A stretch of 64,000 bases of DNA. It comes from Ptychodera flava. Taxonomy: Eukaryota > Hemichordata > Enteropneusta > Ptychoderidae. Below the pieces are notes generated by a model, which was given only the letters and a program-made list of their open reading frames with translations, made no database searches and had not been told where the DNA came from. The stretch lies in contig NC_091936.1 in NCBI RefSeq assembly GCF_041260155.1, positions 36,975,866 to 37,039,865 of the forward strand, read 5' to 3'. Positions within the stretch are counted from its first letter, which is position 1; every line of letters starts with the position of its first letter. The translations under genes and the position numbers were made by a program. Shown here piece after piece: positions 48,301 through 62,000 of this stretch.

Positions 48301-51300
48301 TACATCTAGCTCTACTGTGTTAATGTTGTAAATTAAAATAGCTGATACATATTGATAAAACAACGCCTAGGCCATTTAAATTTTGCAGCTTGAATAATGT
48401 TGATTTTGATTGTACTATAAAGAAGACAATGAAATCTAACTTCTGCAGATATAGTAATGCGCAGAGAGACGTTTCAAATATCACCGTTAAGCATGAAAGC
48501 AGTCCAGTTTTTTAAAGTTTACCTTCTAAGCCACTTCTCGAAGATTCTGTCGACATTTGCGTGATGAAGAAAGAACACCGGGTCGTTTGCTGACGTCGGT
48601 ACCTGACTCATTGTGCCTCCAAAGTAGAGGTGGACATGATTGTGTAGTTGAGTGTCTACACCGCCACTGAGGTGAAGCCCCGTCTTGTTCTCGGAGTCTG
48701 CAAAGCCTGCAAAGTTGGATTGACGAAAAACATAATATATAGCATTTGGTGAAAACGTGCAGTCTTGATTGAAACTAAGCCTTCATTCATCGAAAACGCA
48801 AATGTTTTGACGATATCACGAATTTGGCAAGTAAAAAGACCTACATCACGCTTAAATTAGAAAAGGTATAGTGAAGTAAAAATAGCTTCTTCTAATTTTT
48901 TTCGTTTGATTAGACATCAATTGGGTCGAAGAAATGTCTTAAGACATTTTGGAAAACATAACAAGTGCCGATCAAGACTCTTGATATAATTACAATCACT
49001 CAAACACAGCTGCAGTTGTTTTTGGTGTACATACTGATTATCGGTTAACATGTTCAAAAACTGTTTACTAGATTTTAAAAACTTACAGAATGTGACCTCG
49101 ACAGTATGATTTGGTGTTTCTCGTGAGCTGCACTGTACTGCAGCATATCTTATAGTTAATAAATTTAGAGCTTACCTTCTAGTAAGTTTCGGAAACTGCA
49201 GTCTGATTTGGTCCACTTATTGTCAAGATTATCATAGTCACGTGGAATGTTGTCATAGTTTGCGACACCAAGAGCGTAATACACAGCCTCTTTACTGGGC
49301 AGCTTTTGCAGGTGTGGACTATTGTTGCCACCAGGGTTGCGCGTCATATATGGTAGGCTTGATTCGTTGACGTGTTGGTGCACAATTTTCCTTGGTCAGT
49401 GAGGCTTTCAAAGTAAGCGCAAAGATTTCGCCAATTTTCGAAGGGTCCGGTTAGTGTGTAATTGTTGTTTGCGTCACTTCCTCCAATGTACTCGTCTGTG
49501 CACAAAGCACATTCAGTTTCTCCAGCCCAATCCCAGTACGGTATTGTAAAATTATCGTCTCCAGATATCTACAAAATTTAGAAAAAATCTCAATATAGAC
49601 TAGCGATATCCTGACGTGCTGAGATTTTTCTATTACACTATGGTGAACCGAATTTAAGTAGGATAAGCATCTCAAAGTGAGCCAATCTTTTCTCTAACAG
49701 AGCAACATTAACGCATGAAATTTTAAATCAAGGAAAACAACAGAATCATCTTACGTAAATTATGATAATTCCGTCACTGCGTTAAGTCAATGGTCATCAT
49801 TACTGATATTACGGCTGGTGATCCTCTGATTAATCGAGCTGTTAAACATCAACCTTTCCTCACACATGGTCGGTAGCAAAAGAGACATTAATGTTTCAAG
49901 TACCTTACTCAAATAAATGTGAAAGCAGGTTGAATTAGTACAGGTTGTTTGGAATATATATTAATTTTCTTGCACTGATAATTCTATCGAACCTTTGCCT
50001 GAGCCATACGCCTGTTGCTGATCTGGTTTACTGCACTAACAGTTGTTTGAGGGTGAAATTTTCCAGATTTTTCGTGAACACGAATATAAAAGCATCGGTC
50101 TAACTCGACTAATTATACGCAAGGAAGCACCCTTACTTTATAGCTAAATAGCCGTATTTGAGTTTCCGTTTATAGTCAGCAAAGACAACTGAACTGGACA
50201 ACAGCAGACTGATATGCCATGGTCTTGAATGAGCTGGTTTAAATTGGTCGGTCGAACAAGTTTTGGTCAAATGTTACAGAACTAATCTAGTTGCGCATGA
50301 TCCCGGACGTATCCCGCTGCCTATGCACTCAGTCAGTTCCGCTTCTCTCTAATGGACTGTTTGTCTTGAACCTAGCTGCAGTTCACGCATGAATATCAGC
50401 CTTTGTTGAGCTAGTAAATGCTGATTCGGCCACAATAATAGCAAGAATGGCGAGCAATGATGCCATCCTTCTTGGTTTCACCTTGGTCCAACCCTCAGAA
50501 GCAGTTGGAAAGGCAAACATTTCATACGTGTTGTTTTATGACAGCATTGATTAAACACACAAGATGCAGGATTTCCAGTCCTTCAACCATATAGTTAGGA
50601 AACGTCTGCCTGGACAGCTTTTGTCGTGATGTGCTTCCCTGTAAATTTTGAATGCAATGATCGACAATGTCTTCCAAACTCTATGTTTAAAATGTCGTAA
50701 TTTTCAAGTTTAAGCATTAGTACGACGTTGCGTTGACTCTTTACAAAATCAAGTGATTGCATCGCCAAATATTTTGCCCCAACTGATTATGATTAAGAAG
50801 TACAAAACAAACAGTTGCCAGAAATCGGAGTGGCAAAAATGTACGATCAATCAGGCTAAAAAGCTACATAAAGAATCTTCTAGGCCCACCCCAGGATATC
50901 AAATGGTCCACCCCTAACACACAACCCTGCAACGCAGAGCTTGATCTATGCGTACTCTCTGTGTGTATGAAATTACCGCTACCTATGTTTTCCGTCGAAC
51001 TAATTTGCAGTTCCGTCAACTTGCGATAGAATTATTCAAATTATGAAAAATACACAGAACGGTCACAAAGACGATCACAAATTAAGGACGTTTTCAGAAA
51101 AGCTATGGCTAATGAGTGAGATCCACGTCAGAGTCTGAGTCTTAGTCGAACGTTATGAAAAGTAATAATGAGGAGTTATGAAATGGAATTTGGAATAGAA
51201 TGTGAAGGTGTGACATGAATTCGGAATAGAATGTTGAGTTGTGATATTGGATTTGGAATAGAATGTGTATTTGTGAAATGGAATTCAGAATAGAATGTAG

Positions 51301-52030
51301 AGTTGTCAAATGGAATTCAGAATGCAATGTGGAGTTTGAAATGGAATTCAGAATAGAAGGTAGAGTTGTCAAATGGAATTAAGAATAGAATGTGGACTTG
51401 TCAAATTGAATGCTGAATTGTAATATTGAGTTGTAAAATTGAATTCAGAATAGTCAAATGGAAAGTGGTAATTTTGGCATGGATTGGACACTAAATGCAT
51501 TACTAGCCACTTCTGTCTCGATTAACAAAATAGCAGACGAAAGGAGAAGGGCTACAATGTTGGTAATATCTGCTCAACTTAGAGGAAGCAAGAAATTTAG
51601 CTTATAAAGTATAAGCTTCAACTCAAGGAAGAACATCAGAAGCAAAAAGGAGCGTGCAAAGCATGAGCAGCAACTCAAGGAGGAGTAACATGAACTTGAC
51701 ATGACGATTGCTATAGCTGATGCCCCAGCTAGGTCCCTGAATAAGTTTATAGATGATTGATTCGAGGATAACACAGCCATCAATGTTAAGACTGAACGAA
51801 AAGAGGACGAATCTGTTGTGTTCAGAACAAAGCAAAGGAAGACCACACTGCCATTACTGGTCTATAAGAAGAAACATGCGATGGAAAATGAGAGTGAAAG
51901 TAAGTCTGAAGGTTCAGAGGATGAAACCAGAGCAGCAGCTTCCACACTTTCCCGTAGAAGTAGTGGCAGTAGCATGATCAAGACATCACGTGACTCAACG
52001 CAGCGGGTAATGATCAGAGCATAAAATAAA

Positions 52031-52063
<33 letters not shown>

Positions 52064-55000
52064 GTACTTGGGCCTCAGCCCAAGTACATTTGTTTTCATT
52101 CCGTGGGAAAAAACTGTAAGGTATGACCATTTCTGGCTGAGACCAGGGAGGGCATAATGTCTTGGCTTCATCTTTCTTGGCATAATAAATGGCGTAATGA
52201 TGTTAACAGAATGGAAGTGCTGCTCTCAGCCAGTCTTGAATAAGTGAGATGTGAATATTAATGCTTCTCTATCTGAGTTTTGCCACAAAATCTTCTGAAT
52301 ATAATCAAAATGTGCACTCGGAATGCAACAATTAATGCACCCTCCGTTTCCTAGTCGATGGCACGACCCTTGCTACACCCACTGGACGAGCCAAAGTGGG
52401 AGGGGTAATTTCAGTTTGTTCGAACAAGAGGGCTCGAGACCAGAATTTAACATTTAAACTTGAAACATGTTTAATCACTGACAAGATGTGGACTAGTGTT
52501 AATCAAAGTAAAATTGTGAAAAGGAAAGGTTTTATATCCCGGACACAATGAAAACCACTACGACTGGAAACTGTACCCCCAGTTGAGAATAGTAATGCCC
52601 ACAGCGATGGAGAACACTTATCCTTGAGCTGAGAAAACCAGACCATCATTTCGAAATAGAGCTGCAGATTCGAGAAGCTCGTTCAAAATAGCTAGGTACA
52701 CCCCATAAAGGGGTGGTTTCGAGTTTTGAGGGCAAATTTCGCCTCCTTCATATAGAAATCGTATGTTTGTTTTTCCAGGAGAACACACCATTTGACACAA
52801 AATTTGCATGTAAAGGGGTCGCCAGTAAGCACGTGGTCAAATCTGGCATAAGAAACAATATGAAATGTTGGGTAAAGCCAGTCCAAAATAAACTGATTTG
52901 AACTTTTGTGTTTTGTAATTTATACACTGCAGTAACATTACCTTTTTTGACAACATCACACAATGTAATACGTTTTGAAACTGAATACTCCGACGTATTC
53001 TGTGTCTCCTTTGCTAAAAAATACGGTATGCCGATACCATGTAAGGAGATGATGACGTCAAGACAGATTTGTAGTGCGTTTGGTCCTGGATGCGATGGTG
53101 CACGAAGTTTTGTCAAGGTAGCTTGTGTATTTATTTCCTAAATGGGAGAGATTAGGGTCGATCTAAACGAAGGCTGAAGAATGTTATGATACTCTAAGCG
53201 AGCTGAACTCTAACGAGAATGGTTGGATAATTTGGAGGATGTCTAGAGTATTGATTTCAACTGCGTCACAAGTTTGCGAAATGAGTATTCCGTCGAACGG
53301 TCAACGAACGATATTTTAGAAATCTGGAGACATGGCACATCGCATTTTTATTTTAGTATTTTATATTTTACAAAAGATTTAAAAAGCAATGATTTTGTCG
53401 AAAATTCTGAAAAAATATAGGAAGATTTGATCGCGAACACATTTTCACTTGGGGTCAACTAGCCCTGCGTACGATGCTGTGTGTTCCGCTACAGCTAATC
53501 GCCCCGCTCACCGCAGCCCTGCAAAGACCCGTACGTAGGGTCGGTGACTTCAAATCCATTTTGGGACTTGACGTAAAAACTTAAAAAAGCCAAATTACTG
53601 CCGAAATTCAGCGTTCTTGGGCCCAAGTCGTATCCCAGCCTACCTCAGCTACTCGATCGCTTCCAAAAATGACAGTCTTTTATTCACTTCTCGTAAATAA
53701 CCGTCGATGTCGGCAACTCTCTCGCTAGCCCTGCGCCCTGCGTACGATGCTGTGTGTTAGCTGTAGCACATAGCATCGTACGCGCGCGGGCTAGGGGTCA
53801 AAAGGGGTCGCAGCCATGTTGCCTCAAAACTTATTCTGTCTGCACTCAAAACTCAAAAATGTCGGATATGAACCTGAAAAATCGATGCAATTTTGTCAAA
53901 CTTCGGCGAAATTTCAGCCTATAGACAAAATTTCATCCAGGTAAGGTAAATTTACTGAAATTTGATCGACAAATAATCCTGAGCTTGAACGTGACAGCTC
54001 GCCTTCCTTCTCCGGGAAGTCAAGTATCCAGCTGCCCATGCATACACAGTTGCCCATATGGCCAGGTTTATGAGATTGCTTTCAAGCGACGGCGGCAGAC
54101 CGTACGTGCTCTGGATATGAACCTACCGCCGGTGTAGCTGTAATAACTGTTGCGTTGTTTTTAGTGCCCACGGACGAAGTCCTTGGGGAGTTATAGGTTT
54201 GGTCATGTCAGTCCGTCCGTCCGTCCGTTCACGCAGATATCTCAGACATGCCCTGGTCAATTTCTTTCAAACTTTGCACAAGAATAGTACCCAACCCCAT
54301 ACAGATGCACGTCGATTTGTTTCACAATGCGATCGAATTTGGCCGTGTTAGAGGACTTTTTAGTTTACACCTCCATAGACTCCCATGTATAAGGCCAAGA
54401 AAAATAAAAATTTAGTTTCTCATCGTATTCATATTGCCTAAAGGATGCAGTGACACAGTTTTTTGTCCCCACGGATAAAGTCCAGGGGGCTTATAGATTG
54501 GGTCATATCCGTCCGTGAGTCCATCAGTGAGTCCATCGGTTCACGCAGATATCTTAGACATTTTGACAAAATATCATGTGACCTTGGTGACCTTTGACCT
54601 CAAATATACATTATTGTCCATAACTCAGTAACCACAAGTGCTAAACCTTTCATATTGGTATGATGGGACACCTTATGACGCCACATATTGTACCCCATTA
54701 ATTATGCGCATATCTAATTTTGAGCGAACCAATAGAGCTAGAGGTCTGATTTTTGGTATATAGGGATAAGTTAACAATATAATTTGTTTGACAAAACGTC
54801 ACGTGACCTCAATGACCTTTGACTCAAATATACATATTTGTCCACAACTCAGTAACCACAAGTGCTACATCCTTCATATTTGGTATGATAAGACACCTTA
54901 TGACACCACATATTGTACCTCATTAATTATGTGCATATCTTATTTTGAGCGAGCCATAGAGCTAGAGGTCTGATTTTTGGTATATAGGAATAACTTAGCA

Positions 55001-58000
55001 ATACAATTATTATGACAAAAGGCCACGTGACCTCAATGACCTTTGACCTCTATATATATATATATATATATTTGTCCACAACTCAGTAACCACAAGTGCT
55101 ACACCCTTCATATTTGGTATGATGGGACACCTTATGACACCACATATTGTACCTCATTAATTATGCGCATATCTAATTCTGAGCAAGCCAATAGAGCTGG
55201 ATGTCCGATTTTTGGTATATAGGGATAACTATAGGGTAGAAATCTAAATATGCCCATTTAAATATTAGACATCTACCATCGAGAACAAAAGAAATCTGCT
55301 GTAATTTGAATATTTAAGGAGTTTAAGCAATTTCCACTATAAATAAAGAACCCCTGCCTCAAACTCCACAAAAGTTGCTAGACATATTTTGCCGTTGTCA
55401 TGCCATTGCTTCGTTTAATAACCAGTTAATCAAATGCCTAATTGACAGGAGGAAATTCAAGACCATATTTGAATAGTAGTATATATTGTCCTCAAAATTA
55501 CTCTATCACGGCCCAAGTACTCATTGCCTTCAGCAATACTGCCTTGTTATTATTATTATTGTACTTGGGCCTCAGCCCAAGTACATTTGTTTTCATTCCG
55601 TGGGAAAAAACTGTAAGGTATAACCATTTCTGGCTGAGACCAGGGAGGGCAAAATGTATTGGCTTCATCTTTCTTGGCATAATAAATGGCGTAATGATGT
55701 TAACTGAATGGAAGTGCTGCTCTCAGCCAGTCTTGAATAAGTGAGATGTGAATATAAATGCTTCTCTATCTGAGTTCTGGCCACAAAATCTTCTGAATAT
55801 AATCAAAATGTGCATCGAAATGCAACAATTAATGCACCCTCCGTTTCCTAGGCGATGGCACGACCCTTGCTACACCCACTGGACGAGCCAAAGTGGGAGG
55901 GGTAATTTCGGTTTGGTCGAACAGGAGGGCTCGAGACCAGAATTTAACATTTAAACTTGAAACATGTTTAATCACTGACAAGATGTGGATTAGTGTTAAT
56001 CAAAGAGAAAGTTTGAAAAGGAAAGGTTTTATATCCCGGACACAATGAAAAACATACGACTGGAAACTGTACCCCCAGTTGAGAATAGTAATGCCCACAG
56101 CGATGGAGAACACTTATCCTTGAGCTGAGAAAACCAGACCATCATTTCGAAATAGAGCTGCAGATTCGAGAAGCTTGTTCAAGATAGCTAGGTACACCCC
56201 GTAAGGGGTGGTTTCGCGTCTTGAGGGCAAATTTCGCCTCCTTCATTTAGAAATCGTACGTTTGTTTTTCCAGGGGAACACATCATTTGACACAAAATTT
56301 GCATGAAAAGGGGTCGCCAGTAAGCACGTGGTCAAATCTGGCATAAGAAACAATATGAAATGTTGGGTAAAGCCAGTCCAAAATAAACTGATTTGAACTT
56401 TTGTGTTTTGTAATTTATACCACTGCAGTAACATGACTTTTTTTTGACAACATCACACAATGTAATACGTTTTGAAACTGAATACTCCGACGTATTCTGT
56501 GTCCCCTTTGCTAAAAAATACGGTATGCCGATTACCATGTAAGGAGATGATGACGTCAAGACAGATTTGTAGTGCGTTTGGTCTTGGATGGTGCACGAAG
56601 TTTTGTCGAGGGAGCTTGTGTATTTATTTCCTAAATGGGAGATATTAGGGTCGATCTAAAAGAAGGCCGAAAAATGTTATGATACTCTAAGCGAGCTGAA
56701 CTCCAATGCGAATGGTTGGATAATTTGGAGGATGTCTAGACTGATCTCGTCTCATTAAGATTATTTGGCGGTCAGTATTGAATTTCAACTGCGTCACAAG
56801 TTTGCGTCGAACGGTCAACGAACGATATTTGGAAATCTGGAGACATGGCACATCGCAGTTTTATTTTAGTATTTATATTTTACAAAAGATGTAAGAAGCA
56901 ATGATTTTTGTTGAAAATTCTGAAAAAATATAGGAAGATTTGATCGCGAACACATTTTCACTTGGGGGTCAACTAGCCCTGCGTACGATGCTGTGTGTTC
57001 CGCTACAGCTAACCGCCCCGCTCACCACAGCCCTGCAAAGACCCGTACGTTGGGTCGGTGACTTCAAATCCATTTTGGGACTTGACGTAAAAAGCCAAAT
57101 TACTGCCGAAATTCAGCGTTCTTGGGCCCAAGTCGTATCCCAGCCTACCTCAGCTACTCGATCGCTTCCAAAAATGACAGTCTTTTATTCACTTCTCGTA
57201 AATAACCGTCGATGTCGGCAACTCTCTCGCTGGCCCTACGTACGATGCTGTGTGTTTAGCTGTAGCACATAGCATCGTACGCAGGGCTAGGGTCAACATG
57301 GGGTCGCAGCCATGTTGCCTAAAACTTATTTCTGTCTGCACTCAAAACTCAAAAATGTCGCATATGAACCTGAAAAATCGATGTAATTTTGTCAAACTTC
57401 GGCGAAATTTCAGCCTATAGACAAAATTTCATCTAGGTAAGGTAAATTTACTGAAATTTGATCGACAAATAATCCTGAGCTTGAACGTGACAGCTCGCCT
57501 TCTCCGGGAAGTCATGCATCCGGCCAGCTGCCCATATGGCCGGGTGCATGAGATTGTTTTCAAGCGACGGCGGCAGACCGTACGGGGCTCTGGATATAAA
57601 CCTACCGCCGGTGTAGCTGTAATAACTGTTGCGTTGTCTTTAATCACAATGGACGAAGTCCGAGGGGACTTATAGGTTTGGTCACGTCCGTGCGTCCGTT
57701 CACGCCTAGTACCCAACCCCATACAGATGCACGTCGATTTGTTTCACAATGCTTTCAAATTTGGCCGTGTTAGAGGACTTTTTTGTTTACACCTCCATAG
57801 ACTCCCATGTATAAGGCAGTTCTCCATAGATTCGCATGTATGATGCCAAGAAAAATATAAATTTAGTTTCTCATCGTATTCATATTGCCTAAAAGGATGC
57901 AGTGACACAGTTTTTTTGTCCCCACGGATAAAGTCCAGGGGGCTTATAGATTGGCTCATATCCGTCCGTGAGTCCATCAGTGAGTCCATCGGTTCACGCA

Positions 58001-58990
58001 GATATCTCAGACATTTTGACAAAATATCATGTGACCTTGGTGACCTTTGACCTCAAATATACATTATTGTCCATAACTCAGTAACCACAAGTGCTAAACC
58101 TTTCATATTTGGTATGATGGGACACCTTATGACGCCATATATTGTACCTCATTAATTATGTGCATATCTTATTTTGAGCGAGCCAATAGAGCTAGAGGTC
58201 TGATTTTTGGTATATAGGAATAACTTAGCAATACAATTATTATGACAAAATGTGACGTGACCTCAATGACCTTTGACCTCAAATATATATATTTGTCCAC
58301 AACTCAGTAACCACAAGTGCTACATCCTTCATATTTGGTATGATAAGACACCTTATGACACCACATATTGTACCTCATTAATTATGCGCATATATAATTT
58401 TGAGCGCGCCAATAGAGCTAGAGGTCTGATTTTTGGTATATAGGAATAACTTAGCAATACAATTATTTTGACAAAATGTCACGTGACCTCGATGACCTTT
58501 GACCTCAAATATATATATTTGTCCACAACTCAGTAACCACAAGTGCTACACCCTTCATAATTGGTATGATGGGACACCTTATGACACCACATATTGTACC
58601 TCATTAATTATGCGCATATCTAATTCTGAGCAAGCCAATAGAGCTGGATGTCCGATTTTTGGTATATAGGGATAACTATAGGATAGAAATCTAAATATGC
58701 CCATCTAAATATTAGACATCTACCATCGAGAACAAAAGAAATTTGCTGTAATTTGAATATTTAAGGAGTTTAAGCAATTCCCGCTATAAATAAAGAACCC
58801 CTGCCTCAAACTCCACAAAAGTTGCTAGACATATTTTGCCGTTGTCATGCCATTGCTTCGTTTAATAACCAGTTAATCAAATGCCTCATTGACAGGAGGA
58901 AATTCAAGACCATATTTGAATAGTAGTATATATTGTCCTCAAAATTACTCTATCACGGCCCAAGTACTCATTGCCTTCAGCAATACTGCC

Positions 58991-59039
<49 letters not shown>

Positions 59040-62000
59040 GTCTTTATTTCAGGCTAATAAAAAGTCCCATATACACACACAAAAGAAAACACTAAAATGA
59101 AACTAATTATATAATAAAGACGATAGTTTTTCCAAAAACTGGACATAAAAAAGTTATCCGATGAATGCACGTCTCAATTATTCCATTGTTGCTTTCCTGT
59201 AGCCGTTTACCAAACTTGAACAGCAGGTTACGTTGTAATGACGTAAAGTCAAAAATATTTCTCTTGACACAATTGTTACTTATACTTACTGGCCCTCTTA
59301 GGCCAAAAACTATTCGCAACGTATTATTATATGCCACCTGAAGCTTGTGCATCATCTTGGTACTATAATTACACCAAACTTGTAAACAGTAAACACTATA
59401 TAAAAAACTTCTGAAAATTGTACATTTCACACGCTCTGAACAATTTGTAAAATTCCTAACAATAAAATTGCCCTAGCATACATAACTCTTATTTGCCTCT
59501 GCATATCTGTTTCATCACAACCCATGGAAGTCACTATTTATCCAAGGTATTTTTTAGCTGTGACAAAGTTCAGTTGCTGACCATATAAATATACACAAGG
59601 CGTTCTAACAGGTTTCAACTGCCGGAGGAAAAACGACATACATTCTGTTTTAGTTGTGTGGAAGAGAATGTCATGTTCATCTCCATACTGTTCACATATC
59701 TTAACTAATTTCTGCAACGACTTAATCGAAGGACAGATCAATAAAATGTCATCCGAATAAAACAAGTGATTCAAATCCTTCCAGCTATGTGACACCCAAC
59801 TCCTGCCAACTTAAGCCTATAGCTAAGGTTTTCAATGTAAAGTGCAAATAACTTTGGGGAAATTGTGCTACCTAGACGTACCCCATCAATGGTATTAATA
59901 TGATAAGAGTCTGTTGAGCCCCAGCGTACAAAAAACAGTTGAGTATAATACCAAAACTGCAGGATACGAACAATAAATAGAGGTGTTTTCTTATCAATCA
60001 ATTTCCTAAATAGCGTCCAGTGATTGACCCTATCAAATGCTTTTCTTGCATCTACAAAGCAAGAGAAAACTGGAGAATTGTGTCTTTTATAAAAATCAAC
60101 AATCTCTTTAAGTACGAAAATACACATGTCCGTGGAATGATTCTTTTTAAACCCAAATTGAAAGTCACTAGTCAATATGTACTTCTGCTCACCCATCCCC
60201 CCTGCTGCTCTTTCTGGCTGGACCCAATCTCAGCGCTCTGAGAATTTGCATATTTCTTTGACTTCTAACTACCGGACAACTAACCCAAAGTCCGTTGATC
60301 ACACAATCTAAGTGTTATTACTCAATGGGCTGGGAGCTGTAGAAATTATTTGGGAATGATTGCCTTTGGGTATGCTTCTACTGTCATCGGGGAGAGATGA
60401 ATGGCTGTGTTAGAGGCTCAGCTCGGTTTTTGCCTGCATGCCACCAAAAAGATTGACCACATGAGGCTTCTGTGACAATAAATATTTTGCAACGTATCAG
60501 AGATAAAATTGACTTGGAAGAAACATATTTTCAATCGCACAGACACAACTAACAAACACATTGAGTAGGACGATTATTTATGGTGTCAAACAAGGTATTT
60601 TGGCAAAGATGCTAATAGAAAGCAATGGTCGGACGCAGGAATTTGCCCAAGACAGAAAAGGAGTGAGGTATTTCTAAGAGTAATCAGAGTATTCAACGTC
60701 CTGGGCAAATTTGCTTGGTAGTAGCAATCAAAACAGGGACAGGCGACAACTTCATGATCCTTTTATAAGTTCTGTCTGCTTTTTGTGTCAACAAGAACAT
60801 GTCACGAACAATTCTCCAGGAAGATGTCGGATCACTGTGGCCCAGATACTTCTATGTGTCTACCATTCTGCGAAGTGTGGTTATGTAAATTTGGGTCACT
60901 GCTGAGGTAATGCTTCCTTAGTTATAGGAAACAAGTTAGGCGGCCATGATAAGAATCACAAACAATTACGCCACAGGCTGTCCGATGTGAAGTTTTATCT
61001 CATTATTAGAACATAAAATGTTATCTGTGACCGTAGACCCTTCTCAAGGCTCTATAAATCTACAAAACCTTTGCGATTAACTTCATTTACTCGTTATCAA
61101 CAAATTACAAAGTCAACCATTATCATTGCAATCAAGATACGCACAGGCTAAATATCACAGCTGACAGTAGAGCCCCACTGAGTTGATATTGCATTGCCAC
61201 AGTTTTTACAGATCAGCGGTACAAATGCAGTGTTAAACGACATATTGCTAGAGGTGGTTAGCCAAGAAAAAGAGTTCCGTCATATACGAGTTTGTTGACA
61301 CAATAACTTTCATTTGCTGACTATATAGCCAGTGACATTCTATTCTACAGAAGCCCGTATACTCGTGGCTATAATTGTATTAGAGTACTGCTGAAGCAAC
61401 AGTTTTTAACATTATCACAGCTAAAATGTTTTAATTTATGTTTTTTGAAGGCGATGATAATTCTTTATTTTGTTCCTTAGGAACTTTATAAAAAAAACCA
61501 CCTGATTTCAGATATTTCGATTTCCACATCAGCAGGATGTAATACAACAATTTGTTTCTGTGTCAAGGAAACTTGATGCTAGCTGCCATAATTGTCTATG
61601 GAGTTAACATGCATATTATCAGTATCCGTTGATTTGTGCTAGTTTGATTTGGACAAATTATGACAATACCAACAGCTATTAAGGCTGTATGGTACAAAAA
61701 TACAAAAGTACAATGGGAAGGTTTTAAATTCGCACTTAAGCGTTACAGCTTCAAAATTTACACAATACTTTGGAAATGGTGCAAGTTGCTATGGAGCCAG
61801 TGTTTACTTGGTTACCAACGCTGTTGTAAAAATATACACGAAAATATCTTACTCGACGTGGATATTTTAATTACAATTGTAATCAGAATTGTCGATGCTT
61901 TAGTAGGAAAGTTTGCCTTTGATACCTAATCAATTATTCATGAGAAGATTAAAGCATCACAGAAATATATGACAAAGAGAGCGTCGACTTGGCTCAGTTG

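Larger units (their letters stand above)
52062..55548 (-). mobile_element. Unclassified 3.4-3.9 kb element, copy 2
   Basis: Minus-orientation copy of 31459-35362. The hairpin end TTGTACTTGGGCCTCAGCCC is at its left, preceded by a (ATT)n tract (52030-52061), and the AACAAGGCAGTATTGCTGAA end is at its right. It lacks the nested 1.25-kb insertion and carries three ~225-bp internal repeat units. Confidence 0.8.
55559..58994 (-). mobile_element. Unclassified 3.4-3.9 kb element, copy 3
   Basis: Direct tandem neighbour of copy 2, separated only by ATT repeats (55549-55558). It has the same ends and interior, including the MITE (56974-57289) and three ~225-bp units (58012-58680). Its outer right end meets the (TTA)n tail of the LINE. 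Confidence 0.8.

Noticed and set aside
51142-51372. Minus-strand Ser/Asn/Ile-rich frame
   Set aside because: Produced by the GAATTCAGAATAGAATG minisatellite.
52062-58994. Two 3.4-kb direct repeats read as long terminal repeats of one element
   Set aside because: Only about ten bases of ATT repeats lie between them, so there is no internal region; a tandem array of one element fits better.
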